Of a DNA stretch of 64,000 nucleotides, positions 38,881 through 51,700 are shown piece by piece. Every line of letters begins with the position of its first letter. The stretch's first letter is position 1. The stretch is from Rachycentron canadum (lineage: Eukaryota > Chordata > Actinopteri > Carangiformes > Rachycentridae). The position numbers and the translations under genes are program-made. The notes under the pieces were generated by a model. It had not been told where the DNA came from and did no database searches. It saw nothing but the letters and a program-made list of their open reading frames with translations. The stretch spans positions 11,806,598 through 11,870,597 of the forward strand of contig CM076658.1 of NCBI GenBank assembly GCA_038496675.1, in the 5' to 3' direction.

Positions 38881-39636
38881 GAGTGAAAGCCAGCAAAAGT
38901 CAAACAACTAGACTAACCATATATCTTTATTGACAAATTAAAAAACAATTAAAACAAAACATCAAAACGCATTTCCCTTCTCCTTTCTCTTACTCTATCC
39001 CATCTTATTTAGCTATGCATTCAGCTTCACTGACACTCAAAGTTTGTTTCATTTATTTCATCCTAAATGTATGTTGCTGTGCATTGCCCAAACAGTCTCA
39101 GAATGTGGACCAGCAGCTGCTTGTGGAACTGTCAGTCCTATTTTCCTCAGAAAATTCTGTTTGTCTTATTTTCTGTTTTCTTGAGTATGCAAAAAGTGCT
39201 CAAAAATGGGAGTTTGAACATCTATTGATGGAGGTGATGGAATACCTGTATATGTAATTTCAAGACAGTATTAAGAGTTTATCCCTGATACAAAAAAATG
39301 AGGGTAGAGAACATATGTTTGCACCTTGAGTTTGTGTGTGGCCAAGTTCAGGATGAGATATTTCAGTGGTGGATTACTCTGGCATGTTGATCTTATAACA
39401 GATGACAAGGAATGTAGCCCTCTCAAATGACAAGCATTGGCAGCCAGTCACTCACATCCGCTGTCAGACAATAACAACAAGGGTGCCAGTGGAGAGCCTG
39501 AGGGTTGTACAGTAAGTCAATTGCCAGTGCTGAAAGAATGTTTTAGGTGGGTCAAACCTTTTTAATTCTCAAGTGATCAACGGGCAGTGTGGTAAAGTTG
39601 GATCTTGGTTTTGGATGCCTTGGTGCGTTGACAAGA

Positions 39637-42600
39637 ATGAATACAGTAGTTTTCCTTTTTCATCTAGTCATACTAGCAGGTAAGAGCTAATCTTAAAAAA
39701 CTACTTCAAAACTTCAGGAAATGTGTGCTTGTCATCAGTGGTAATATGCATGAATTAACTTTAGTTTATCGAGGAAATGAAAGTTAGAAAAAGTTAGAAA
39801 ATAAACTACTAAACCTTCTCTTCATTAATTATGTTTAATTAATTTCCCCCAGGTCAGTGTATGTTGCATCCAACAACACAGCTAATGAGCAAATTTAAAT
39901 TTGTGCAACCAAGCTCTTTGATTGACAAGGGCATGTGTACTGTTGTCATTCTGCATTTCAACCTTTTGTCTGATTGGCACAACATGAAGTCGTCTCCATA
40001 ATTAATTGTGTTTAGGTGACTCCTTAGTTTACTGAATTGAATGTCTCAAGAATCATTCAACCATTCACAAAACATGTTGCTGTAAAATGACCTTCATTTC
40101 AAGGTCAGATGAAAACTGAGAGGGGATCTGGCTTTGGCTTGTGACAGATATACTGCGGAAATAGCGTAAGAATATCTCTATTAATGCCCCCTCACATGGC
40201 TCCCATCACATGTGTTAATGCTGTATTGCCTAATTTAGACCCCAAATCCAACATAGTGAATACATGCCTATATGAGACATTTTCAACACAAGTCTACGAA
40301 TTTGGGAATATACTTGATTTTAGTTTCTTTGTAATTAGTTGTTATGTAGCGTAGAAACTTACAAAGTATAGTTCAAAGCTTAACTGCACACACATACTAT
40401 ACATCTACCATGAAAAGTGGGTCAGTATCACTATTTATCTATCTACTTTGAAAAAATAACATAGACCTACAAACTTATACGTAAATTCACAAACATCAAA
40501 CATCTCACACCTATAGTATGACATTTGTCACATCTATTTTCAGCTCATATTAAATTAACTCTCCTCAAGTATCATATGTTCTTAAAGGAATATTCTACTT
40601 TGGCACAGCACGAATATTTTCCAACACACTGAAGAGGCACCTTGAAGAGTCAAGAACCCAACCCCCCCAAAAAAGAAAAAATCTTTTCAAGTGTACAACT
40701 ATACACTTCTATCCACAGTGTCTTTATTTTTATTTTAGGTGCTGCCTGGGCCTCCTTTGATGAGACACATCTGGTTAAAACTCTCTTCACCGGTTACAAT
40801 AAGGTCGTCCGTCCTGTCAATCACTTCAAGGACCCGGTGGTTGTCACTGTGGGCCTTCAGCTCATACAACTCATCAGTGTGGTGAGATTTCATGTCACAC
40901 ACTACCACCCAAGTTGCATTAAGATTCACGGTCATCCACCGTCTAAACATCATCAAACACATTATCTGTATCTCCACAGGATGAGGTCAACCAAATTGTC
41001 AGCAGCAACGTGAGACTGAAACAGGTTTGATTAGAGTAATACATTCATTTTTTATTGTGATATCATAGAAGAAAAACAGTGGACACACCCCTCATATTAC
41101 AGAGAGCCTCAGCATTTTATTAATTCAAATGAGTGAGACAGGGATGGGCATGCGTAATCATGCTTTTGGCTATAGATTAAACAAGAAAAATACCACCATG
41201 TCAATAAATTAAATTAAAACACAAATATATAATTTAAGGCATGCTCAAAAAATATTATGTTCTAAACAAATCTTGATTTGTTGTGACAAGCGAAGTCAAT
41301 GTCACAGATCCTGGTCATCTGTCATTTCTCTCCGACCAGATGGAAATCGAGTTTGACTGAATCTGTGTGTTGCCCTGTAAATTAACAACTTTCTTGAAAA
41401 GAGACACACACACATTGACACATGTTCAGACCAAATTAGAGAGCAAAATTTAGCGTTGTAGAATATATAAAGCATAACATTGTTCTTTGAGTTTGAAAAA
41501 TTCACAGATGGAATTTAAAGTAATGCAGCATTTTAGAATAGCATTTTCCCTTTAAATGTTCATCACTACAAATGTGAATGATGTTTTCTGGTTTGCTTTT
41601 CTTGACATACAGTTAAATAATGGTTGTCATTATTGTTCTGCTTTTCCTCATCTCTTTTTTTCAGCAATGGAAAGATGTGAACTTACAGTGGAACCCTGAG
41701 GATTATGGTGGCATCAAAAAGATCAGAGTTCCCTCCACTGACATTTGGCGGCCTGATCTGGTTCTCTACAACAAGTATGTCATCAGGCTATATTTGATCT
41801 ATGTCATGTCCTTCTTTTCTCTCTAAAATCCTTTTATTTTTCATTAATATAAGCCTTATGTGACCTGCAGCGTCCAGACCTCTAGAAACAATCAGCACAC
41901 CTGTCAGTGATGTTTTGAATCACACTTTCCTATGCTCCAGTATTGGTCGTGTGAAAGCTCAGATTTCATCTGGCTAAATCTGGCCTCTGCAACCCCCCGC
42001 CCCCTTCTCCCCCTCCCCACACCATATGCTGCATCTTACACACTGCTGTTTTTCCCTAACAACTGAACACCCACCACAACATCTTGTGCCAACCAGAATG
42101 CTGGTTGGCTGAGCTGTGCAACAGCAGCAGCAACCCATCCTGAGGCACTGATGTCCCCCTACGTTAACATTTAACTTATTATACCCCATGTTGATGCTGT
42201 CTCTGCTTGTGTTCCCCCACAGTGCTGATGGTGACTTTGCCATCGTTCATGAGACCAAAGTGCTGCTGGAGTACACAGGAATGATCACATGGAACCCACC
42301 TGCCATCTTCAAGAGCTACTGTGAAATTATTGTGCTGCATTTTCCCTTTGACCTTCAGAACTGCAGCATGAAGCTGGGCACCTGGACGTACGACGGAAAC
42401 TTGGTCGTCGTCAATCCTGTAATTCCATTCACACCATTTCTTACAGGGATATAACTTTGGGGGAATATATATATATTCTCATTCATTCTTGCTGAGAGTC
42501 AAGAGTAACATGATGAGGTTGATACCACTCTTATGTCTGTCAGGTAAACACGGCATTAGCTTAGTTTAGCATGAAGCCAGAAAACAGTTAACCTCTGGTC

Positions 42601-45600
42601 AAAGATTAAAGTCATTAAAGGTAACGTATGTACAAGCATCTCGTTACTATGCATATTCTTTGTTTAATCTGTAAAACTAACTAACAAATTCCAGTTTTGG
42701 GGGGGGGGGTTGGGGGTGGAACAAATTATATCCTAGCCAGATTTTCTCTCTTCCCAGAATCTAGTTTGTTTTTCTTTTTTTGCTACTACTGGGCAGAGCC
42801 ATCCATTTACCTCTGATTTCACTTTTTATGCCAAGATATGCTAACCACCCAATGGATGTATCTTTATGTTCACCCTCCTGATATGAAGGTGGTAACACTC
42901 TTCTTATCTAACTGTCAGGAATAGACTGAATAAGTATATTTCTCAAAATTTCACACTATTTTAACCATATGATGCTTTATCAGAGAGAACACCACAAACA
43001 ATTTTAAACAATCAAACATGCCTCAAGCAGGAAAACACTAGAATTGTGTATTTCTTCTTTTTCATAGATAATAAGCCATCTTCAACAGGTAAAGTGAAGG
43101 AATGTCTGTCATCCATAAAATGTATACTAAAATACATCATGATAACGCATTCTGGATTTTAAAGAGTAAACCCTGCATAGGCCAACAGAGCTTAAGTACA
43201 CAGTGCAAATGTGTGCTTAAGTACAGCTTAAGCACACATTTAATTTCCCTATTTAACAATATTTTGGATCTAAATCTAAATTCAGAGTCCAATTCTGAGG
43301 TATTGCCAGACAATACCAAAACAGACACAACTGTAATTTAACAACAGATTAGGGTGATTCTAAGTGCTTTGCAGATGGAAAGCTAATAATAATAAAATGG
43401 AGCAAATATGAATGGTAAAACAATTGGAAGCATACTGTAAGTTTTAAAGAATTTGAATTAAAAATCACCCTTTCATCACCTTGTTCATTTTGCACCAGGA
43501 CAGTGACCGGCCTGATCTGAGTCACTTTATGGAAAGTGGAGAGTGGGTGATGAAGGATTTCCGCAGTTGGAAACACTGGGTGTACTATGCCTGCTGCCCA
43601 GACACCCCTTACTTGGACATCACCTACCACTTCCTCATGCTGCGGCTTCCACTGTACTTCATCGTCAATGTCATCATCCCCTGCATGCTCTTCTCCTTCC
43701 TGACTGGCCTGGTCTTCTATCTTCCTACAGACTCTGGTATGTTGATAGGCCTATTGATTCAACATTGCTTGGTTACACAGGTTCTCAGTCATAGTAAATT
43801 TACAACATAAAAGATAGAGTCCACAATCACTGCTTTTTAGAAATATTTTTAGGAATTATCCTGACAAAATAACCTGACATTTAGGCAACACAATACAAAC
43901 AGATATTTGTATGTCTCATTTCATTACTTTCATTACTCACAATACATATAGAAACTGCTGAAGTGTCCATTGAATTAATCCAGGTGCAATGTGCTATTTG
44001 TTTATTTAACAGGAAGCACTCAGATTAATATTACAAACAGATAAGCAATATATCAGATGTAATGTATATAGGATGTCTAGCTAAAGCCGATTTGCAGCCT
44101 TGTCTCTGTTTTGTATATAAGAAGGAGAATTTTCATTATTATTCATGTTTTTACGATATTAACATGATGTTGGACAAATCTTTGTCTTCAATGCTGCCTG
44201 TCACTCTGAGGTGTCCCTACACTGGCAGCTACAGGAAGTGCACTGCTTGTGTGCACATCTGGCCATGTTCCCAGTGTGTAGGTCTGCCTCATTACCCAGG
44301 GTCCCTCTGTGCTGTCATGTCTGAAAGCAGGCCTTTGCTTTAATGTATAATACATCACTTGATCCCTGTTTCTGATATGGCTGCTGACAGGATAGTGTGA
44401 AGCTGAAGGAGAAGCTGGTGCCAAAAGATGCTCTCTCAGGGATAACTGCTCTTACTGAGCAACAAAAACATGTCTTGCCTTTTACTTGTATGAAATGAAG
44501 TAAGAGTCTGTTTACTTATTCTATTGTTGGTCCAAGAAAAAAATGTTTCTCACTCCTGAAATATAATTTGCTTGCGTGGGTTGACAGTGCAGTCACTGTG
44601 TTGTTGTGAAATCACTTGTACTCCTTATTGGATGACTGGGAAAGGGACTCATTGAAATCAGGCTCATAGAAACAGCTCTCCCTTGTGGTTCCTAATAAGA
44701 TTGCATGGTGACATATCATGAGCCAAAATATTTGCTGTGGCTGTTCCACATTTTCAACTCCATTTTCACACTTACTTCAACAACAGTGAAGGTGTCTTTA
44801 AGAAACAAAGAATGTTTTACTGAAGGTGAAAATGTTACTTTACTTAATAAGAAACATCTTACTAGCTTAGATCTTCTGTATATGGAACAGAAATGTACAA
44901 GTTTCCAACCCTTTTGTCATGTGGCCCTTCAAAGATTCCTCAATAATATTCTGAAAATAACAAGAAAAAAGTTTAAGGAAGCTCTTAAAAATCATTATAT
45001 TGCTGTGTATCAAAAATGGGTTTTAGTTTAGTTTACACATTCACTGTTGGAAAAGCACCTTTGTAAAAGAATCTCACATTATGGTCATTTGATGCTTTCT
45101 CGTCCATCCATCTACTGATGAAGACCATGTGCAACAAAATGGACCTTAAAGTGATATTCTTTTGTTAAATGTTTTCCTTTGCAGATTTCTAATTAGTTTC
45201 TGACATCAAGGCTTAGAATCACCAGTATAAATGTTGGTTGAATGTAAATTATTTATTCTACAAGAGCATATAGCTTGACATTCTGTGACTTGTGATCATT
45301 TTCAGAGAAGTTAAAAAGCCAGAAGTAGGAGTGAAGATGTTTTTTGTGTCTCCCAGGTGAGAAGATGACTCTCAGCATCTCTGTCTTGCTTTCTTTGACT
45401 GTGTTCCTGCTGGTCATTGTGGAGCTGATCCCCTCAACCTCCAGTGCTGTGCCACTCATTGGAAAGTACATGCTGTTCACCATGGTCTTCGTCATTGCCT
45501 CTATCATCATCACGGTCATTGTCATCAACACCCACCACCGCTCCCCAAGCACTCACACAATGCCTGACTGGGTCCGCAGGGTGAGGACAGGAGCAGAGTG

Positions 45601-46289
45601 ATGATTTATATCATTTTGACTGTGGTGATAAATAACTACAAATGAACGCCCATGTCATTTCCAAGCTTGGCAAACTTCAGAAAACTATTCTTAACCTTTT
45701 TCCTCTGCATTACATTGCCATCTAGTGGTGGAAAGACAGAAATGTCTTTTTTTTTAAAACTACATGCTCTTCCTCTGACTACACTGACAATACAATTGAC
45801 ACAGTACCTATCCTTTGTCTCTTTTTGGCAGGTTTTTATTGAAACCATTCCCAACATCATGTTCTTTTCAACAATGAAGCGCCCTGGAAAAGAAAAACAG
45901 AATAAAAGCACCTATGGTGGTGATTTTGATATCTCAGACATCTCTGGCAACCAGACATCTGCTGTACCTTATCAGTCACCCATCACCAAGAACCCTGATG
46001 TCCGCAGTGCCATTGAAGGAGTCAAGTACATTGCAGAAACCATGAAATCAGATGAGGAATCCAACAATGTAATCTGTCCCACACAGAAAATGTCTCTAAT
46101 GTTGTTCTTTAATGAGGCAAGCTCTTGTTTATGTGACTTATTGTCTTTCTTTCTTTCCAGGCTGCTGAAGAGTGGAAGTTTGTTGCCATGGTGTTGGATC
46201 ACATTCTGCTATGTGTCTTCATGGCGGTGTGTCTCATTGGCACATTAAGTGTTTTTGCAGGCCGTCTCATTGAACTGAGCATGCTCTAA
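39637..46289 (+). CDS. CHRNA1: Acetylcholine receptor subunit alpha, muscle type
   Basis: Coding exons: 39637-39679, 40739-40881, 40980-41024, 41665-41774, 42223-42418, 43499-43736, 45357-45580, 45832-46068, 46161-46289; 454 aa against 457 in human, with the 45- and 110-nt exons typical of the family. The protein is the ligand-binding alpha subunit of the pentameric channel at the neuromuscular junction. A signal peptide of about 19 residues ends in GAAWA. The extracellular domain has the Cys-loop (C-EIIVLHFPFDLQN-C) with an overlapping NCS glycosylation site, loop-A Tyr in LVLYNNADGD, loop-B Trp in TWTYDG, and loop C WVYYACCPDTPY with the vicinal cysteines that define alpha subunits. M1 begins LPLYFIVNVIIPC, M2 and M3 are in exon 7, and M4 ends the protein at RLIELSML. 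Every junction is in phase. Neuronal alpha subunits are less similar, and the locus agrees with CHRNA1. Confidence 0.97.
42443..42964. mobile_element. Foldback (MITE-like) element of family A in CHRNA1 intron 5
   Basis: The left arm contains 'gatgaggttgataccactcttatgtctgt' in pieces and 'attagcttagtttagcatgaag'. The right arm near 42820-42964 holds the reverse complement in degenerate form ('tatgctaacc', 'ggtggtaacactcttcttatctaac', 'tatttctcaaaatttcacactatttta'). Arms of roughly 150 nt thus face each other across a middle with 'aatctgtaaaac' and a G10 run. There is no coding capacity. It begins only about 25 nt after the exon 5 donor. Confidence 0.65.
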
Positions 46290-46650
46290 AGGTGTTTTAC
46301 CTGTTTAACCTAACCCTAATGACCAGTTTGTTACACAATGTGAAGCATAATACCTTTGTTTTTGTAGTATTCAGCCCTGCGGGATTTACTGTCTAAGGCT
46401 TGTAGAAGTCTCTGTTTGCTTGCTTTTGGTGTTTGAAGAATAATTCTCTTTTGAATATGTACAAGAATATATTGTATACAACAAACTTCTGCATAGTTTA
46501 TCAAAGAACAGTCTTGTTTTTCTTCTTTTTTAAAAAAAATATTTGTCTGTAATTTTAATGTTTAATTTGTTCAAAAGACATTTTACCTTTTGGAATATTG
46601 TGCAGTTTATAGGGAACAAGTTAATTAAAAGGTTTTCTCCATTTCCAAGG
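46290..46650 (+). other. CHRNA1: CHRNA1 3' UTR
   Basis: AT-rich trailer after the TAA at 46287-46289. The best poly(A) signal is the variant ATTAAA at 46624-46629, followed by a T-rich TTTTCTCCATTTCC. Cleavage near 46645 is an estimate. Confidence 0.55.
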
Positions 46651-48140
46651 TAACTGATTTGACTGAAATTAATTAATTATGTGTAATATAATAATACATG
46701 AATCCTGACAACAAAACAGGCTGAAGTTCTGGTTCAGATACTCTCACAGTTATGGGGCATTTGTAAGGACATAGTGAATCTTTTGGATAATAGCAACCAG
46801 CTCTCTGAAGCACTGAGGCATCTCCAATTATGCCTTTCTTCACTGTGTATTTACTGTTTAGCACCACACCGGTTGTGTAAATTCTTCTACCAACCCTCTA
46901 TTTGACATTCAAATACATATACAAACATCTACTTTTGCACTTTTAGCTCTAACATATGCTTGTACCTGGTTACTTTTATTTTAGATCCTCAACTTGTGAT
47001 GAAATCATAGATGAAGGATTGTTACAACCCGAAGCCCACAAGTCTATTTGCTCTGACAAGATTGTGTGATACACACATTAGATTAGCTTATCTAACTAAG
47101 GCTGTACAGGTTGCCAACATTATTCATACAATGTGAGGGTTCCTTGGTAAAGCTTAATGCAAACATGTTGGAGGGATGCTAGACACAATATATACAATAA
47201 TTTGACTATGTTTCTGCCATAAAAATAGCTCTCAAGAGTGGGTTTGGCCCTTTGCTTTTCATTTAACAAAATATATCAAACAGTTTGATAGATCGTGTTT
47301 AACAAAAAGCTCTTTCTAAGTAAAATATAGAGGGAAGTTAGAAATGTTTTTGACCAAGCATTCCTTATTTTTTATTGCTGCCAGTTTTTGATACTTGATG
47401 CCATAAACAGTTGGTGGTTCGGTTTCAGGATGTAATGAAGATAAATTCTCCCCTTTAAAAGACTCAGTGTGGAGAGAGCTGCCAAACACATGCATGCATG
47501 TTGTGCTTAAATAATACAAATAAAAAATAATTAGAGTTTATTTGCAACAGAAAAAAAAAGCTTTATACCATTGTTCCCAAAACATTTGTTATATCAAGTC
47601 ACATGCTACCGTTTTAATATTGTAGGCTTATGCTCTGTGCGCGATCATTGTCTTGAGTCTCATAAACTGAATTGAAGCGAAATGAACATTTCAGAAGTTA
47701 CTTTTTGAGAAAGATTGTACAGCAACCATCTTAAATTTGTATTAGATTGCATGGACAGTTTGATTTAAGTGCAAATCTTCATTCAGTGTATGTTTGTAGC
47801 GTAGTAACCACTTCCTTGTCTTGTTTGGCTTGAGAAGATAGTGAGGGTGGACCAGACCCAGACCTGCAGCTGATATTAACTCTCTGTACAGAGGAACAAA
47901 GTGCGTTTAGAGTATGGACAACATTAAAAATAAGAAACATAAATGAAGGCAGCTCCCAAACACATCATTCTGACACAAACATACAGGGGAAGAAGAAGAG
48001 GATGCAGTATATCTGTCCATATCTATATCATATATGATCAAAGGCAAAGACGAACTGATCACTGATTCAGTCTCTTTACAAAATACAAACTGCTGCGTTG
48101 AACGCTGGGACCACGAGACACGGTCTTCCAGCCAGAGGTG
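46651..48140. other. Short intergenic spacer where WIPF1 would be expected
   Basis: About 1.5 kb with no recognisable exon on either strand. In mammals WIPF1 lies between CHRNA1 and GPR155. Proline-rich WIPF1 coding sequence would be easy to see and is not here. Confidence 0.6.
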
Positions 48141-48777
48141 GGTGGGCACAGTGCTAAGCCCCGCCCCTCCGCCCCGGCGCCGAACACACCATTGGTGAAG
48201 TTGTATTGACAAATCGCGGATTACGAAAGTTGCGGGGTGGGAACCAAAGTGGCAGCTTTGTAGCGCAAAATGTCAATAAAGTTTCCCCGAGTCGTGTGAA
48301 CGCCTCTGTGACAGCGGACTAACGGAACAGTTTTGTCAGCCGTTAGCTCTGTGCGCTGTCTGTCGACGGTAACGGCTTCAGCGGCTTAACGGTAGCTAGC
48401 CGGCTAACTGTTAGCTTCCTCCACTACCGGAGAGCTGACGACGCGTGGTCACGAGGGGGCATATCCGCTGTCACAGAGGTGAGGGTGACTTTAATAACTG
48501 TATTAAAATGGCAAACGCCTGTTAGCCACATGTTAGCAACTTTACAGTATCACTGAAAGGAGTCATCTCCGCCGTGTGAGCATTTACTGAGTGGTTCACG
48601 AAAAGTTGTCAGTTATCTTGTCACCTTTGAACCAGCCCTTTCGGAGGGTGTAACTCCTTCAATTCCTCCCATAACCGTGTCCTCCCTCTTTTGGAGGCAG
48701 TGCCGAGCAGTGACGGCCTCGACATTGACATGATAAGCCAGGCTCGATAAGCTGTCACCAGACCGAGGACAGGCACG
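48141..48777 (+). promoter_or_regulatory. GPR155: GPR155 CpG-rich promoter and 5' UTR
   Basis: From about 48100 to 48480 the DNA turns CpG-rich, with a GC box CCCCGCCCC at 48159-48167, further GC motifs and an inverted CCAAT (ATTGG, 48192-48196). A noncoding first exon probably ends at 48478, where CAGAG is followed by GTGAGG. A plausible acceptor TTTTGGAGGCAG ends at 48700, giving a second exon that contains the ATG at 48778. Exact transcript starts are unknown. Confidence 0.6.
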
Positions 48778-51700
48778 ATGGAAACACCGGGCAGAACCAC
48801 CAGCTTCAACTTTTCATATACGGAGGAGGAAGACCTGGACATCCCTCTCTCTTCCGAAATGTCCATTGACAAGCTCTTCCCGGCTCTCTTGGAGTGCTTT
48901 GGGATAATCCTGTGTGGATACATCGCCGGGAGGGCAAATATCATCACCTCATCCCAGGCCAAAGGATTGGGGAATTTTGTGTCCAAATTTGCCCTCCCCG
49001 CGCTGCTGTTCAAAAACATGGTACTGCTGGACTTTGGGGATGTCATCTGGTCATTTCTCTGGAGCATCCTCATTGCCAAAGTGTCTGTGTTTCTCATAGT
49101 CTGCGTTCTCACACTGGTAGTCGCCAGCCCTGACAGTCGCTATATTAAGGCTGGGCTCTTCTCAATATTTGCCACACAGAGCAATGACTTTGCTTTGGGA
49201 TATCCTATTGGTAAGTGTGATGCCTTAAAGCCTACCACCGACTGTGCCTTTCATGAACTGCTGTAACTGTAATCATACTGTCTTAATGCATGTCCATGCA
49301 TCAAAACATAAGTACAATTAGAAATTTGGCACTGTAAACTACCTTAATATAGTATTGGATATCACTGTTTTCATGTTTAGGGTTAGGTCCTAATTTATCA
49401 ACATATTACATCATATTCAAACAGAAATATTCCTAAACCATGAGTGTGTAAACATAAGTATCTGAATGAATATAAGCACAAAAGCATATATTCGATCATG
49501 CGCTACCTCAACTACCAGTGAATGAAATGGAAAATGAAAGTAATGTCGCATTAATAGTCTATTTATATGCATTTAGACATAAAATTTCCTGTTAAAAAAA
49601 CAGTGACTCGAATTTTACTATTGCTCTACTGCTGGGGTCTCTCCTGATTTAGCTAGTAAGACTCCAGTTCCTATTTAAATCTAAATATTTGCAGACCCTG
49701 AAGTCATTTATTTATGTGAGACTGTACACTAGAATGGTAGTTTATGTTGGGATTTGTATATGTACAAGAACATGTTGTATACAGCATACTTCTGCATATT
49801 TTGTAAAAGGAATAGACTCATGGTCATTTGGCCATATTCAGTCAATAATTTGTACAAGTCTTGGTAAATGAGGGGCCAGGGGACTTATGTGTTCAGCTTG
49901 TGCATATGTAAACCAACTGCACGTTTGTTCTCAGGTGTTTTTGTTCTTGCTTGCCTTGACTGCAGGTGCACCACATCCCAACTTACTGAACCATTTGTCT
50001 TCATCTTTATTAACAGTTGAAGCCCTATACCAGAGCGCATACCCAGAGTATCTCCAGTATATCTACCTGGTTGCACCTGTGTCCCTGATGCTTCTAAATC
50101 CCATCGGCTTTGCCTTCTGTGAGATCCAGAAGTGGAAGGATGATGGAAACCACCAGCAGAGCAAACTTCTGATCGTGGGACTTGTAGTTTTACAAGTCTT
50201 GAAGAACCCTATTGTATTCATGGTTGTCATTGGCATCATCGCCCACTTTGTCCTGCACCAGACAATTCCTGCCTTCATGGCTGAATTTGTGGATGGCTTG
50301 GCCAACTCTTTCGGGGGAGCAGCTCTGTTCTACTTGGGTCTGTCCATGGTGGGGCAGCTAAGGAAACTGACCAGATCCACAGTTGTTACACTGATATTAC
50401 TCATTACCGCAAAACTGTGAGTGGAAAACACTAATGTCTTCACTGCACCTGATGTTCATTTTGTGCAAGAAATGACCTTGTGTAATCAGATGACCTTGCA
50501 TTTTCAAAATAAGCTTTAGCGGTGTAGAGAGAGAGTCAGCAAGTTAGAGCTTTATAAAGCACTCTGAATATGTGCTTTGTGCTGATGGTTTAGATGACTC
50601 AGACCTCTCTCAGACCACATGCCTTTTACCAAGTGGATGACATATTAAGATAGGTCAGGAGAGTGCAGCATGATCATAGCTTCTATATGTAAACATTTTA
50701 ACAGCATTGCATTTCATAGCATAGTGCGTCCTAACCCCTCAAACAATGAAACTTAACACCATTGTTCTGATTTAACTTTCAGGTTGCTAATGCCCCTGAT
50801 TTGTAAGGACATGGTGGATCTGTTGGACAACAACAACACCAGCGCTCAGAACCACTCAAGCCTCTCCAATTATGCCTTTCTTTATGGAGTGTTTCCCACC
50901 GCACCAAGTGTGGCTATCTATGCTGTCTATTATAACGCAGAGCTAGAAGTTGTGAGTTGTTTATGTCTACTTGTCAAACTTCTATCTGCTGTTCCTACAC
51001 TGTACCTTTGTTTTTCCTTTGTAATCATTTTCTATTCTACTTCCTAACAGATAACCTCTGGGATGGTGATCAGCACTTTTCTCTCAGCGCCAATAATGTA
51101 TGTGTCTGCCTGGTTACTCACAAGCCGCTGGAAGGATCCTCAGTTTTTGATGAAATCACTGCAGAATGTCAGCTTTAACATAAGCATAGTCAGCTTAGTT
51201 GCACTGGTGAGTCCCAACTAGTCAATTCATATTAACATATCTACAGTTGTTGTTAGATAATCTTTTATAGTTCATACAAGTGACTTTATATCATCTGATT
51301 TCTTTGTTAAATTTGTGGGAATACAGTAAGTCAGAAAATTCAGTTTTAAAACAATTCACTGATACTAGTTTCTACGGTTATTTCATTACAGACAAATAAA
51401 GGAGAAGCGGTACGCTAACATAAAAAGACTCTGTCACTTAGAGGATGTGTATACAGACTTACTTCCTAATTTCTTACTTATGGTGAATCTCTCAGAAAAC
51501 CTATATATAAACAACAGAAGTCTATACAGTTTTACATTGGTGTTTGTTTTCTGCTGTATCTTATGCTTAAATGCTTTCAGTGTTTCTGCTTCCTATTTAT
51601 CATTCTGTTAAATATTTCAACCCATCCTTTGAAAACTTAGATATGAATTGTATTTAGCATCTGTATAAAAGTCTTTGTGTTGGTAAACATGAATAATTTG

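Larger units (their letters stand above)
34846..39600. other. Intergenic interval between CHN1 and CHRNA1
   Basis: About 4.7 kb in which I recognise no exon or RNA gene. It holds a repeat copy (36429-36640), two CA microsatellites and otherwise unique AT-rich DNA. Within 350 nt of the CHRNA1 ATG there are only noncanonical E-boxes (CATATG 39312, CAATTG 39518, CAAGTG 39570); one CAGCTG lies at 39114. No TATA box is convincing, so the muscle promoter is not defined. Confidence 0.55.

Noticed and set aside
48621..49112. 163-codon open frame on the minus strand
   Set aside because: It is the antisense shadow of the first GPR155 coding exon, which has clear homology on the plus strand.
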